Source: Streptomyces sp. GS7
Lineage (GTDB): Bacteria > Actinomycetota > Actinomycetes > Streptomycetales > Streptomycetaceae
Reading direction: 5' to 3'
Assembly (NCBI RefSeq): GCF_009834125.1
Contig: NZ_CP047146.1
Span: 1,915,501-1,979,500, forward strand
DNA: 64,000 nucleotides
Made by a program: the position numbers and the translations under genes. This document shows, in pieces, positions 16,503 through 24,586 of the stretch. Each line of letters starts with the position of its first letter. Position 1 is the first letter of the stretch. Below the pieces are notes generated by a model. The model made no database searches. It was given only the letters and a program-made list of their open reading frames with translations, and was not told the DNA's origin.

Positions 16503-17104
16503 ATCGACCTCCGAACGTTCGGCTGCTGGGCCGGCTCGGGCGCGGGGGTGGCCAGCACGCGATGGTTGGGCCGGGTCGGGCTGGTCGTGCACGCGGCGAA
16601 GGGGCCATCGGGAGCACGGAGGTGGGCCAGTGCCTGGTCGAGGTGGTCGCGATGCCACGTCGAAGGACCGGACAGGCCGGCCTCGGTATCAGTGAGCTGC
16701 TGCCATGCGAGCCAGAGTGCGTGCAGCCGGGCAACGGCCTCGGGGTGCTCGTGCCACTGTGCGCACCACGGTCGGGTGGTGCTGATCTCCCGTCCGTAGA
16801 CGGGCAGGAACAGGTAGTTCACCCAGCGGCTGAGGGCGGCCAGTTCGACGGCGTATGACACGCCTCCCAAGGCGAGGATGAACACCGAGGTCGGGCCGTC
16901 GGCCTTGTCGGCGTCTGTAGCCTCTGCGGCGGGAATGTCGCTGGTGGACTGAGAGGCGGAGTCGGTCTCGGAACCGAGGCGGTCGAGGATGACACCGTGC
17001 TGACGTACCTCCGCCATGGTCTTGGCGAGGGTGCTTGCGAGAGCGTCGAGATCGCCGTCTGCTACGCGGAACGGCTCGGGGGTGGCCTTGCTGGGGTCGG
17101 GCAT
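16499..17104 (-). CDS. DUF4913 family protein
   Basis: 201 residues. The C-terminal half is a clear DUF4913: VELAALSRWVNYLFLPVYGRE, then PWCAQWHEHPEAVARLHALWLAWQ, then GLSGPSTWHRDHLDQALAHL and a final TSPTRPNHRVL. DUF4913 proteins are typical of Streptomyces plasmids and integrative elements and are often encoded near transfer genes; the function is unknown. The N-terminal 70 residues are variable. The ATG at 17104 is chosen because the upstream extension is unnatural. Confidence 0.85.
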   Translation of the reverse strand: MPDPSKATPEPFRVADGDLDALASTLAKTMAEVRQHGVILDRLGSETDSASQSTSDIPAAEATDADKADGPTSVFILALGGVSYAVELAALSRWVNYLFLPVYGREISTTRPWCAQWHEHPEAVARLHALWLAWQQLTDTEAGLSGPSTWHRDHLDQALAHLRAPDGPFAACTTSPTRPNHRVLATPAPEPAQQPNVRRSM

Positions 17105-17202
17105 AGCGGATCCAAAGGAGTGAGCGAGCAGGGTGGGGGCGAGGTGCGGCGCGCTCTTCTGGAGTTCACGGCGGTGCTCCGTTCGCAAGTGGGCATGAGT
17201 AA

Positions 17203-17240
17203 GAGGATGCGGAGATTCTGCGATTTGGTACGGCCGGAGA
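17203..17240 (-). repeat. 38-bp repeat upstream of the DUF4913 operon, copy 1
   Basis: Matches 30013-30050 at 31 of 38 positions. A weaker relative lies at 48671-48708. All are in the same orientation, 60 to 145 bases upstream of a leftward gene of the transfer region, so a shared regulatory or transfer-related role is possible. Confidence 0.6.
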
Positions 17241-17257
17241 AAGGTGGTAGTGGAGCC

Positions 17258-17415
17258 TTACGGCGCGGTGCAGCGGGGGCGGTGAGGGGAGGGTGGAGCC
17301 AGCAACTGCACGGCTCGGGCAGCCTGTTGGGGGACCACGCCGTTGCCGAGTGCAGTGAGTTGAGCCGGTCGGCCAAGCCCTGGAGTGGCGGTCACCCAGC
17401 CAGCGGGAAGGCCCT
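17258..17415 (-). pseudogene. DNA cytosine-5 methyltransferase, C-terminal fragment
   Basis: The minus strand reads GLPAGWVTATPGLGR and then ALGNGVVPQQAARAVQLL, the C-terminal motif X region of DNA (cytosine-5) methyltransferases. It lacks everything upstream of GLPAGW, which resumes 5.3 kb away at 22714 as FVEWMQGL. A Tn554-like element separates the two parts. Confidence 0.85.
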
Positions 17416-17539
17416 TTCGTCGGGGTGCTGGGGGTGGCGTGCACTGTCGCGTTGAGGATGGTCCGTCCGTGTGCACTACAGGTTCTGTCGGTGCGTCGGG
17501 CATGTCGTGCTTGGGCTTGGTGTGAGTTCGTAGTGCTTC

Positions 17540-18706
17540 GTGAGCGATGTGGTGGAGGGGTTCCGGTCGTTTCCGGTGCGGCTGCCGGCCGGGGTGACCT
17601 ACTGGACGGTGGTCGATGGCGGGCTTGAGCCGGTGGCTGCGGCTGACGAGTTCTTGATCAATGCCCGGTTGGGTCGGGATCTGGCGGAGTCCACGACGCG
17701 TGCGTATGCGACGTCGATCGCGTTGTACTTGCGGTGGTGCGCGCGAATCGGGATGGGCTGGCCGCAGGCGACGGTTCGGCTGGGCAGGTTCGTGCACTGG
17801 TTGCAGCACGATGCTGGCGGCGGAGAGAACCTGGTTGTGCTGGACCGCCCCGTTCGTGGTGCCCGGCGGGTGAACTGTGTACTTTCCGCGGTACGGGAGT
17901 TCATCCGGTTCGCGGTCTCGACGGGGTTGGCGGAGCCGACGGCGTTGGAGCCGCTCTACGACCTGGTTCCGGACTGGGATCTGCCGCTGGAGTTGCGCGG
18001 GGAGGGGCAGGCCCGGTGGCGGTCTCGGGCTCGCCACCGGCTGCGGGAGGCCGAGTCGCTGGTGGACGCGGCGTCGCCGGAGGAGATCCTGGGGTTGCTG
18101 CGGGTGTGCCGGAACGCCCGGGACCGGTTCATCATTGTGGCGATGTGGCGGATGGGTTTGCGTCGGGGCGAGTTGACCGGGATCCGCCGCGAGGATGTCC
18201 ACTTCGTCGCGGATGCCTCGCGGTTGGGCTGCGGCATCGCCGGGGCTCACCTGCATGTCCGGCGCCGGGAGAATGTGAACGGGGCCGCGGCCAAGTCACG
18301 TCGGCATCGGCCGATTCCGGCGGACTGGTTGGTGGTGCAGGCTTACGACCGGTTCATGGCCGAGCGTGATGTCTGCCGGCCGGCCCAGGGGTGTGACTTC
18401 CTGCTGGTGAACCTGTTCCGAGCGCCGCTGGGGGCGCCGATGCGCCCGCAGGCGTTGAACGAGCTGCTGGAGGCGCTTTCGCGGCGGGCTGAGCTGGAGC
18501 GCGGGATTCATCCGCACATGGCCCGCCACGCATTCGGTTCGGGCGTGGTGGCCGCCGGTGCGACCTTGGACGAGTTCAAGGAGCTCATGGGTCATGCCTC
18601 GTTCACCTCCGGCGAGCCGTATTTGCATCCCGATCCGCGGCGATTGCGGGCAGCGGTGGAGGGCGTGCCGCTGCCCCGTGAGATCCCGGGCGAGGTGGAC
18701 TGGTGA
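17540..18706 (+). CDS. Tyrosine recombinase, TnpA-like
   Basis: 388 residues. The N-terminal SAM-like core-binding domain (STTRAYATSIALYLRWC) is followed by a catalytic domain with Arg in MGLRRGELTGIRREDV, HMARH (the HxxR box), LMGHAS and the nucleophile Tyr expected in EPYLHPD near residue 365. This matches the first recombinase of Tn554-like trios. The GTG at 17540 is used. The stop overlaps the start of the next gene by four bases (GTGA), so the two are coupled. Confidence 0.9.
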   Translation: MSDVVEGFRSFPVRLPAGVTYWTVVDGGLEPVAAADEFLINARLGRDLAESTTRAYATSIALYLRWCARIGMGWPQATVRLGRFVHWLQHDAGGGENLVVLDRPVRGARRVNCVLSAVREFIRFAVSTGLAEPTALEPLYDLVPDWDLPLELRGEGQARWRSRARHRLREAESLVDAASPEEILGLLRVCRNARDRFIIVAMWRMGLRRGELTGIRREDVHFVADASRLGCGIAGAHLHVRRRENVNGAAAKSRRHRPIPADWLVVQAYDRFMAERDVCRPAQGCDFLLVNLFRAPLGAPMRPQALNELLEALSRRAELERGIHPHMARHAFGSGVVAAGATLDEFKELMGHASFTSGEPYLHPDPRRLRAAVEGVPLPREIPGEVDW

Positions 18707-20240
18707 GTGCGACTGCCCTTCGCGCCCTGCCGGTTGATCCTCAGCAGGAGGACCTGGGCCGGCTGCGTGCCCGCCTGCGTCCGGATTTCCTGGTCCGCGC
18801 GGGCTGGGACGAGGCGACCGGCGTGCTCACACCCGACCGGCGCGACCTGCTGCTGGGCCTGGAGGACTGTCCGGTGGCGGACTGCATGGCCCCGCTGCCG
18901 AGACGGTCCGCGAAGCTGTGTGACCGGTGCGCGAGGCGGTTTAAGTCCGCCCGGGTGCCATGGGAGGAGTTCCTGCGGCTGCCGGGTGGCGGCCCAGGGT
19001 TCGGGGACCGGGCCTGCGCGGTCACCAGATGCCCGCGGCCCGGCCAGGGCCAGGAGGCGTTGTGTCGCACCCACACCTGGCAGCGCAAACAGCGGGCCGA
19101 CCTGATGGTGGAACAGTGGGTGGCCCTGCCGGGGGTGGGCCCGCTGAGCGATCTGGGCCAGTGCCGGGCCGCTGCCTGCGTCCGGCGCGCCAGCGCTGTC
19201 GACCTCGGGTTGTGTCACGCGCACCATTCCCGCTGGAACAAGCAGCGCAGAACCCTGGTTCTGACCGTCGAGGACTTCGACGACTGGCTCGCACGGCAGA
19301 CCAGCGTGGCGGTGGGACAGGTCAACATCCTCACGCCGCTTCCCGAACGGGTCAGGTTCGAGGTCCTGCTCGCCCTGCAACAGCGCACCGACCTGGGCCT
19401 GCGGACGTTTCCGACCGCCCTGCGTCACCTGATCAACCTCCTGCACTCGCGCAGAGCCGCTTCGCTGCTGGACCTGACCGACGTCCCCAGCACCAGCATC
19501 CGCACCGACGCCGGCGCCCTGCTGCGATCGCTGACCAAGGAGCTGTACTGCCAACTGTCCAGCCCGGCCGTGGAATCCCGCCGTGACCGGTGGAATCTGC
19601 AGGTCTTCGGCCTGCCCGGCACCCTGGACTTCACGCCGATCCGCCAGCGCTGGCTGCGCGAGACCGTCAAGGAATGGACGGTCGAGGACCTGCCCCTGCG
19701 CTACGGCAAACAGCAGGCCAGCCAGCCCCGCCAGGTGATCAGCGCGATCACCCTTCTCTCGGAGAGCCTGCACCTGAGCGCCTCCGAGGGCGGTGAGGTG
19801 CAGGCGTTGCTGGGCCGCTCGGACATCGTGACGTTCTGCAACCGAATGGCTCACGCCGAGCGCACGGGGCAGATGACCCTGGACAGCCGGATCCGGCTGA
19901 TCCGGCTGGCCCGCCGGCTCCTCGACGAGGCCCGCCAGCTGGGTCTCACCCGCGCCGGCGGCCCGGCCGCTGGGCTGCCGGGTGACTTCAGCCTGCGGCG
20001 CGGAGACGTCCCCGTCGAGCCCGACAGGGACAAGGCCGGAAGAGACCTTCCCCCGCACATCATTCGTGCCATCAGTGCCAACCTCCACGTCCTGGAGGAG
20101 CGTTGCGGTGTCGCTGAGCGGCGGATTACCGAGATCCTGATCGACACCGGGCGCCGCCCGGACGAAGTCTGCGCGCTGCCCTGGGACTGCCTGGTTCACG
20201 ACAGCACAGGCCAGCCGGTCCTGATCTACACCGACTTTAA
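18703..20240 (+). pseudogene. Second tyrosine recombinase (TnpB-like), N-terminal part
   Basis: 512 codons from a GTG that overlaps tnpA. It contains two Cys-rich stretches (CPVADCMAPLPRRSAKLCDRC and a CRAAACVRRASAVDLGLCHAHHS-type block in outline), probably zinc-binding, then the start of the catalytic domain with the first catalytic Arg in TGRRPDEVCALPWDCL near residue 487. It is interrupted after YTDFK by an IS5 element at 20241. The rest resumes at 21162. Confidence 0.85.
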
Positions 20241-21158
20241 GGATTCCTAGCAAAATGAGGTTTTCAGGCGTCGCCAGCAGATGATGCTGCAGCCGAGGAT
20301 GAGGAAAGCTTCGTGGAGGTCTTCTCTGATCTCCCAGCGGATGCGCAGGCGCCGGAACCAGTGCAGGAGGGCGAAGGCTGCTTCGGCGACCCATCGGTGA
20401 ATGCCCAGACCGGAGCCGTGCTGGGTGCCGCGGCGGGCGATGAGGGGGCGGATGCCCACCTCGCGCAGTTCGCGGCGGTAGGTGTCGGAGTCGTAGGCGC
20501 GGTCGGCGAACAGAGCGTCGGGGCGCTTTCGGGGGCGCCCCCGCTTGCCTTTGACGGCCGGTATGGCGTGGACCAGCGGCATGAGCTGGGTGACGTCGTG
20601 GCGGTTTCCGCCTGTGAGCGTGGCCGCCAGCGGGATGCCGTGCGCTTCGGTGATCACGTGGTGCTTGCTGCCTGTCTTTCCCCGATCCACCGGTGAGGGC
20701 CCGGTCTTCGCGCCGCCCTTCATCGCCCGCAGATGGGAGCCGTCGACCGCGGCCCGGGAGAAGTCCAGCAGCCCGGCCGCACGTAGCTCGGCCAGCAGCA
20801 GTTCGTGAAGAGCCTGCCACACCCCGGCCTGATGCCAGTCGCGCAGCCTGCGCCAGCACGTGCTGCCCGAGCCGTATCCCAGCTCCTGGGGCAGGAACTC
20901 CCAAGGGATGCCGGTGTACAGCACGAACAGGATCCCGCTCAGCACCCGCCGGTCATCGAGCCGTTTGCGACCCGGATACCTCACGCGGCGCTCAATCACC
21001 GGCAGCAGCCCGGCAATCCGCTCCCACAACCCGTCCTCGACTTCCCACGGCCTCCGCTGCACCATGCCCAACGCCCCCACCACAACACCAGACAGAGGCA
21101 CAACACCGGCTGACGGCCTGTCATTCCAAGGCAGTACAGCTCATTTTGCTAGGAGTCC
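20241..21158 (-). mobile_element. IS5-family (IS427-type) insertion sequence
   Basis: 918 bp with 19-bp terminal inverted repeats matching at 18 positions (20241-20259 against the complement of 21140-21158). A 3-bp direct repeat TAA flanks it at 20238-20240 and 21159-21161. Removing the element and one TAA rejoins the recombinase reading frame exactly (YTDFK then NNRPGRRLPI). TAA fits the TNA target pattern I associate with this IS5 subgroup. Confidence 0.9.
20247..21101 (-). CDS. IS5-family transposase
   Basis: 284 residues from a GTG at 21101; a GTG/ATG at 21065 (MVQRRPWEVEDGLWERI) may be the true start. It has the DUF4096-like N-terminal domain, then the DDE core: AVDGSHLRAMKGG (first Asp), FADRAYDSDTYRREL (second Asp) and a late WVAEAAFALLHWFRRLR block containing the Glu. 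The single frame is intact and full length, so the element may be active. Confidence 0.95.
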   Translation of the reverse strand: MPLSGVVVGALGMVQRRPWEVEDGLWERIAGLLPVIERRVRYPGRKRLDDRRVLSGILFVLYTGIPWEFLPQELGYGSGSTCWRRLRDWHQAGVWQALHELLLAELRAAGLLDFSRAAVDGSHLRAMKGGAKTGPSPVDRGKTGSKHHVITEAHGIPLAATLTGGNRHDVTQLMPLVHAIPAVKGKRGRPRKRPDALFADRAYDSDTYRRELREVGIRPLIARRGTQHGSGLGIHRWVAEAAFALLHWFRRLRIRWEIREDLHEAFLILGCSIICWRRLKTSFC

Positions 21159-21161
21159 TAA

Positions 21162-22071
21162 GAACAACCGGCCCGGCCGGCGCCTGCCGATCCCGAACGA
21201 CACCGCGCAGGTCATTGCGGCGCAGAAGAAGGGCACCACAGCCCAGTTCCCCGACACCCCGGTGGACCAGCTGGTCCTGTTCCCGAGAGACGCCGGCACC
21301 CGGGACGGTACCAAGCCGATCGGCGCAGACGCCTACAGCAACGCCCACCGGATCTTCGTGGACACCATCGCCCACCTGCTGATCGACCACGACGGCCTGC
21401 CCTTCAACCCGGCCGCCGTCTTCCCCTACGCCTACCGGCACTCCTACGCGCAGCGTCACGCCGACGCTGGTGTCCCGCCCGATGTGCTTCGGGACTTGAT
21501 GTCTCACCGCAGTCTGCGGACCACGGCCGGGTACTACCGGGTGTCCTCCCAGCGGTTGCGTTCAGCGGTCGACAAGGTTGCCCGGCACCAGTTCGACGGA
21601 GCCGGCAACCGGGTCTTCCAGCAGGCCGCGGCGCTGCTCGTCGACGACCGGGCCCGCATCGCCGTCGGCCAGGTCGCCGTCCCCTTCGGCATGTGCACCG
21701 AGCCGAGCAACGTCAAGGCCGGCGGGCAGGCATGCCCATTCAAATACACCTGCATCGGCTGCGGCCACTTCCGCAGCGACCCCTCCTACCTGCCCGAGCT
21801 CAAGTCCTACCTGCAGCAACTTCTCGCCGACCGTGAACGCATCTCCGCTGCGGCCGAGTTGACCGACTGGGCACGCGCCGCGCTGATGCCACCCAGCGAG
21901 CAGATCGACCAGCTCCGTGCGCTCATCCGCCGCATCGAGACCGATCTCGACCGGCTCAGCGACGCCGACCGCGAGCAGATCCAGCAGGCGATCACCGCCC
22001 TGCGAGGGGCTCGTCAGCGCGTGGACCTGGGCATGCCCACCATCCGCACACCCCGCACCCCGGCCGAGTGA
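21162..22071 (+). pseudogene. Second tyrosine recombinase (TnpB-like), C-terminal part
   Basis: This part continues the frame broken at 20240. It holds the catalytic box YRHSYAQRHADAG (HxxR), LRDLMSHRSLRTTAGYYRVS with the expected Tyr nucleophile, and then about 180 residues typical of the long recombinase of Tn554-like trios, including a CTEPSNVKAGG...CPFKYTCIGCGHF cysteine cluster. Together with the first part the ancestral protein was about 815 residues. No start codon links it to translation now. Confidence 0.85.
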
Positions 22072-22078
22072 GGACGCG

Positions 22079-22615
22079 ATGACGAATCCACACCCGCTGG
22101 TGGCGGCCCGCCGCGCGGACACCGACCGGCGCCGCAGCCGGGTCCAGCAAGCCCTCGCCGAACTGGCCGAAGATCCCGGGCAGATCAGTATCTCCTCCGT
22201 CGCCGCCCGAGCGGGCGTCCACCGCTCGTTTCTGCACCGGCACCAGGACCTCCACGCCGCCGTCCTCGCTGCCCAGCAGGCCATTCCTGCCCCTCGCGCG
22301 CAGTCTGCGACCACCAGCGCGGCCTCGCTCCGCGTGGACAACGCCAACCTCGCTGAGCGCAACCGCCGCCTCCAGCAGCACATCCACGTCCTCGAAGACC
22401 GGCTCTCCGATCTCCTCGGCGAGCAGGCTCACCAGCGCAGCGGGCTCGGCGCACCCCCGGCCACCGCCGTGATCGAGCAACAGCTCGAAGAACTCCGCCA
22501 GCACAACCTGGACCTGCAACGCACTCTTGAGGAACGCGATGAGGAACTCGGGGCCATCCGCGAGGCATACCGCCGCCTCATGGCCGACAGAAACCGCGAC
22601 CCGTCGCGATGCTGA
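22079..22615 (+). CDS. Third gene of the Tn554-like trio (TnpC-like, DUF6262)
   Basis: 178 residues. The N-terminal half has a helix-turn-helix like that of TetR-type or TnpC proteins (QISISSVAARAGVHRSFLHRH). The C-terminal half is a long coiled coil (NLAERNRRLQQHIHVLEDRL, then EQQLEELRQHNLDLQ). The ATG at 22079 follows GAGGACG eight bases after the stop of the recombinase. In Tn554 the third protein orients and stimulates recombination; the same role is inferred here. Confidence 0.85.
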   Translation: MTNPHPLVAARRADTDRRRSRVQQALAELAEDPGQISISSVAARAGVHRSFLHRHQDLHAAVLAAQQAIPAPRAQSATTSAASLRVDNANLAERNRRLQQHIHVLEDRLSDLLGEQAHQRSGLGAPPATAVIEQQLEELRQHNLDLQRTLEERDEELGAIREAYRRLMADRNRDPSRC

Positions 22616-22721
22616 CGTGTCGCGCACTTCCCCGTCTGCAACACCTGTCGCGCACGCCACGACGGACGAACGTGCACGTCAACGGGTCCTTCCACTGACG
22701 AGATCCCGATAGAAAGGCCCT

Positions 22722-23180
22722 GCATCCACTCCACGAAGTCGGCGCGCAGGCGTCCGGCCTCGTCGGTGGGCGCCGGTGCGGGACGGGTGAGCGTCTCCCA
22801 TCGGGCGATGGCGGATTCGTACGCTCCCCATCGCCCGTCGGGCCCCCGGCTCCCGGGTCCGCTTCCGCCCACAGCGGCAGGACCACCGCCGACAGAGGTG
22901 GGCGCCAGCTCTTGCCTGGATGGCGGACCGGAGTGCTGGTGTCGCTCGCCCTCGGGGTGGGCAGCGACGAGGCCGCTGCGCTCGGTAGCGTTATATCCCC
23001 GTTGCCGTGCCGCTGGTTCGGCGAGCCCTTGTTGCACACTTCGGAGTCGGCAGCAGCCGCCGTTCTTGCCGATGTTGCTGGTCGGGGTCTTGAGCAGCGT
23101 ATTCGGCGAGCCAGGCGAGGAATGCCCGCTCGCGACGGTGCGGTGCTCCGACGTCGGAGGCGCGAAGCATGCTGATCACC
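22722..23180 (-). pseudogene. DNA cytosine-5 methyltransferase, middle fragments with frameshifts
   Basis: Read leftward from 23180 the minus strand gives SDVGAPHRRERAF (motif VIII context), then in another frame LPTPRASDTSTP and RPPLSAVVLPLWAEAD, then in a third frame AIARWETLTRPAPAPTDEAGR and FVEWMQGL, where the Tn554-like element begins. At least two frameshifts are needed, so the gene was dead or decayed independently of the insertion. Motifs IV to VI (the PC box) were not found. Confidence 0.75.
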
Positions 23181-23330
23181 GACGAAGACCGCAGCGTCAG
23201 CACGGATGAAGCCGCCGTCGCCCGCCTCGCCGCCACGGTGCCCGAAGGCATCCTGAGCGACGTCCAGGCATGGATCAGCGTCCTGCGCGGGCGAGGGCCA
23301 GCGGCTCCCCGACTCGTCGTTTCGCATCAG
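23169..23330 (+). pseudogene. Possible integrase N-terminal fragment
   Basis: The plus strand reads DEAAVARLAATVPEGILSDVQAWISVLRGRG, which resembles the start of a tyrosine-integrase core-binding domain in actinobacterial elements, and then loses protein character. It begins exactly where the methyltransferase homology on the other strand stops, so the junction looks like an insertion or replacement scar. Confidence 0.35.
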
Positions 23331-23359
23331 ACGGCCGTGGCCACCCGACGCTCGCGCTC

Positions 23360-23644
23360 TCAGCCGTTGCCCACCACGTCATCGCAGGCGGTGCAGACCT
23401 GGCGCGCGTACTTCGGGGTGTACCACGAGGAACCGGGATTTTCCGAAGGCTTCCACGAGGCCGTTTCCATGGCGAACGTGTCCTTGCCGCAGAAGGTCCG
23501 TGGACCAGGGACTGAGGTCATTCCAGGGGCGGCAGGCGCCGCATGCACTCGGTGGACAGGTCGTCCGTCGCCGCGTGACAAGCCCCCGGAGTTGTGGACC
23601 GTCACCGGCTTGTCGAGCTCATACACAACGACAATCTCGCTCAT
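23360..23644 (-). CDS. Small hypothetical protein with a Cys pair
   Basis: 94 residues beginning MSEIVVVYELDKPVTVH, with GPRTFCGKDTFAMETASWKPS and VCTACDD near the C-terminus; the cysteines could bind zinc. Natural composition and a GAGGT just before the ATG favour a real gene. It lies where the missing middle of the methyltransferase should be, so it arrived with a replacement of that segment. Confidence 0.55.
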   Translation of the reverse strand: MSEIVVVYELDKPVTVHNSGGLSRGDGRPVHRVHAAPAAPGMTSVPGPRTFCGKDTFAMETASWKPSENPGSSWYTPKYARQVCTACDDVVGNG

Positions 23645-23732
23645 ACCTCGACGGTAGGCCGCTACGAGACGACCCGCCGACCTCGACGCAGGATGGGGAG
23701 TGTCGAGGTTGGGGTTGAGTCACGGCGTGCCC

Positions 23733-23948
23733 CTACGCAAACGACGTACGCAGGACACCTATGCCATCGACACGTCCAGCCCCTGGACCTACCGGCCAGC
23801 GCCGGGCCGGGATGCGTGAGGCATCGGGGTTGATCTCGGCATGCCAGGTCACGGTGCCGCCGAGGGCGGTCTGGACCCCGAGGTCCAGACCGCCGTATCC
23901 CGAGCAGAGCGAGCCGATCAACGGCGCTCGCACAGCGGAGGTCTCCAT
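23733..23948 (-). pseudogene. DNA cytosine-5 methyltransferase, N-terminal fragment
   Basis: The start METSAVRAPLIGSLCSGYGGLDLGV is motif I of DNA (cytosine-5) methyltransferases (the SAM-binding FSGxGG-type loop), followed by TWHAEINPDASRI (motif II region). The frame is lost about 45 residues in. The ATG lies one base after the stop of the gene at 23950, so it was the next gene of the leftward operon. Later parts of the same gene lie at 22722-23180 and 17258-17415. Confidence 0.85.
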
Positions 23949-23949
23949 G

Positions 23950-24531
23950 TCACCGGCCCCGTACCGCTCGGTCCGAGGGTGCAGCCGATGTCGAGACGCC
24001 GGCAGTTGGCGGCCCCGGAGCGGGTGCGGCGGTCGTGGACTGGCTTCGGGCAGCCTGGAGCCGCATGGGCGGAGACGAGACCGTTGCCGATGCGGCGTGC
24101 AGGGAGTTGGCCGCGTCGTGCAGTGACGCGTCGGCGCTCGCGAGCGCTTCCTCTATCACCCGCAGGGCGGCCTGTCGGGCATCCCCAGCGTCCGGCTGAT
24201 CGCGAAGGTGCTCGGTCTGGCTCAGGAAGGCGAGCTGGTGGGCAACCGCCCCCAGGGCGGAAGCCGCTTCGTCTGCGGGCGCGATGGCAGCGGCGAAGCT
24301 GGTGATCACCCGGGCCGTGTGTGGTGCCTGATCCTGGCCAGCGGCGCGAAACAGGATCTCGTTGCCCAAGTCGGTCATCGGCTTGCCGAGTTCGGATATC
24401 TGGCGTGCGACGGTGACGGCGCCGGGTGAGCGCTGGGGGTCATCGGGTACCGGCAGTTTGCGGCGCTGGGCGTCGAAGGTGGAGGCCGTGGCGCGCAGGG
24501 CCAAGGCATCGGAGATAGGAGTGTTGTCCAC
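23950..24531 (-). CDS. Hypothetical protein
   Basis: 193 residues, mostly helical (AVTVARQISELGKPMTDLGNEI, AADEAASALG-type helices) with a disordered C-terminus. The GTG at 24531 is the likely start. It is sandwiched in the transfer operon between the DnaB-N protein and the methyltransferase fragment. I do not recognise the family. Its helical repeats would suit a four-helix bundle. Confidence 0.6.
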   Translation of the reverse strand: MDNTPISDALALRATASTFDAQRRKLPVPDDPQRSPGAVTVARQISELGKPMTDLGNEILFRAAGQDQAPHTARVITSFAAAIAPADEAASALGAVAHQLAFLSQTEHLRDQPDAGDARQAALRVIEEALASADASLHDAANSLHAASATVSSPPMRLQAARSQSTTAAPAPGPPTAGVSTSAAPSDRAVRGR

Positions 24532-24586
24532 GGTGTGTTCCAGAGGTGAGGTCGGTCGGATGGCTTGGGTTGGCGGGGAGGGTGAG

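Larger units (their letters stand above)
17416..22721 (+). mobile_element. Tn554-like element inserted in a methyltransferase gene
   Basis: Three genes in one direction (two tyrosine recombinases and a small DNA-binding partner) form the layout of Tn554-type elements. The broken host gene gives the boundaries: AAGGCCCT occurs at 17408-17415 and again at 22714-22721, and deleting what lies between restores the methyltransferase motif WMQGLPAGWVT. The right end has two TGTCGCGCAC repeats (from 22618 and 22650) that may be recombinase binding sites. No resistance or other cargo is carried except an IS5 element in the second gene. Confidence 0.85.

Noticed and set aside
16026..17104. Type II toxin-antitoxin operon (DUF4913 as antitoxin)
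   Set aside because: The upstream protein is too large and belongs to a plasmid family with no antitoxin features; only the RelE-like fold of one member is supported.
18592..20904. A 770-codon open frame on the minus strand opposite the recombinase and IS5 genes
   Set aside because: It is a shadow of two well-supported genes, has unnatural composition and no domain.
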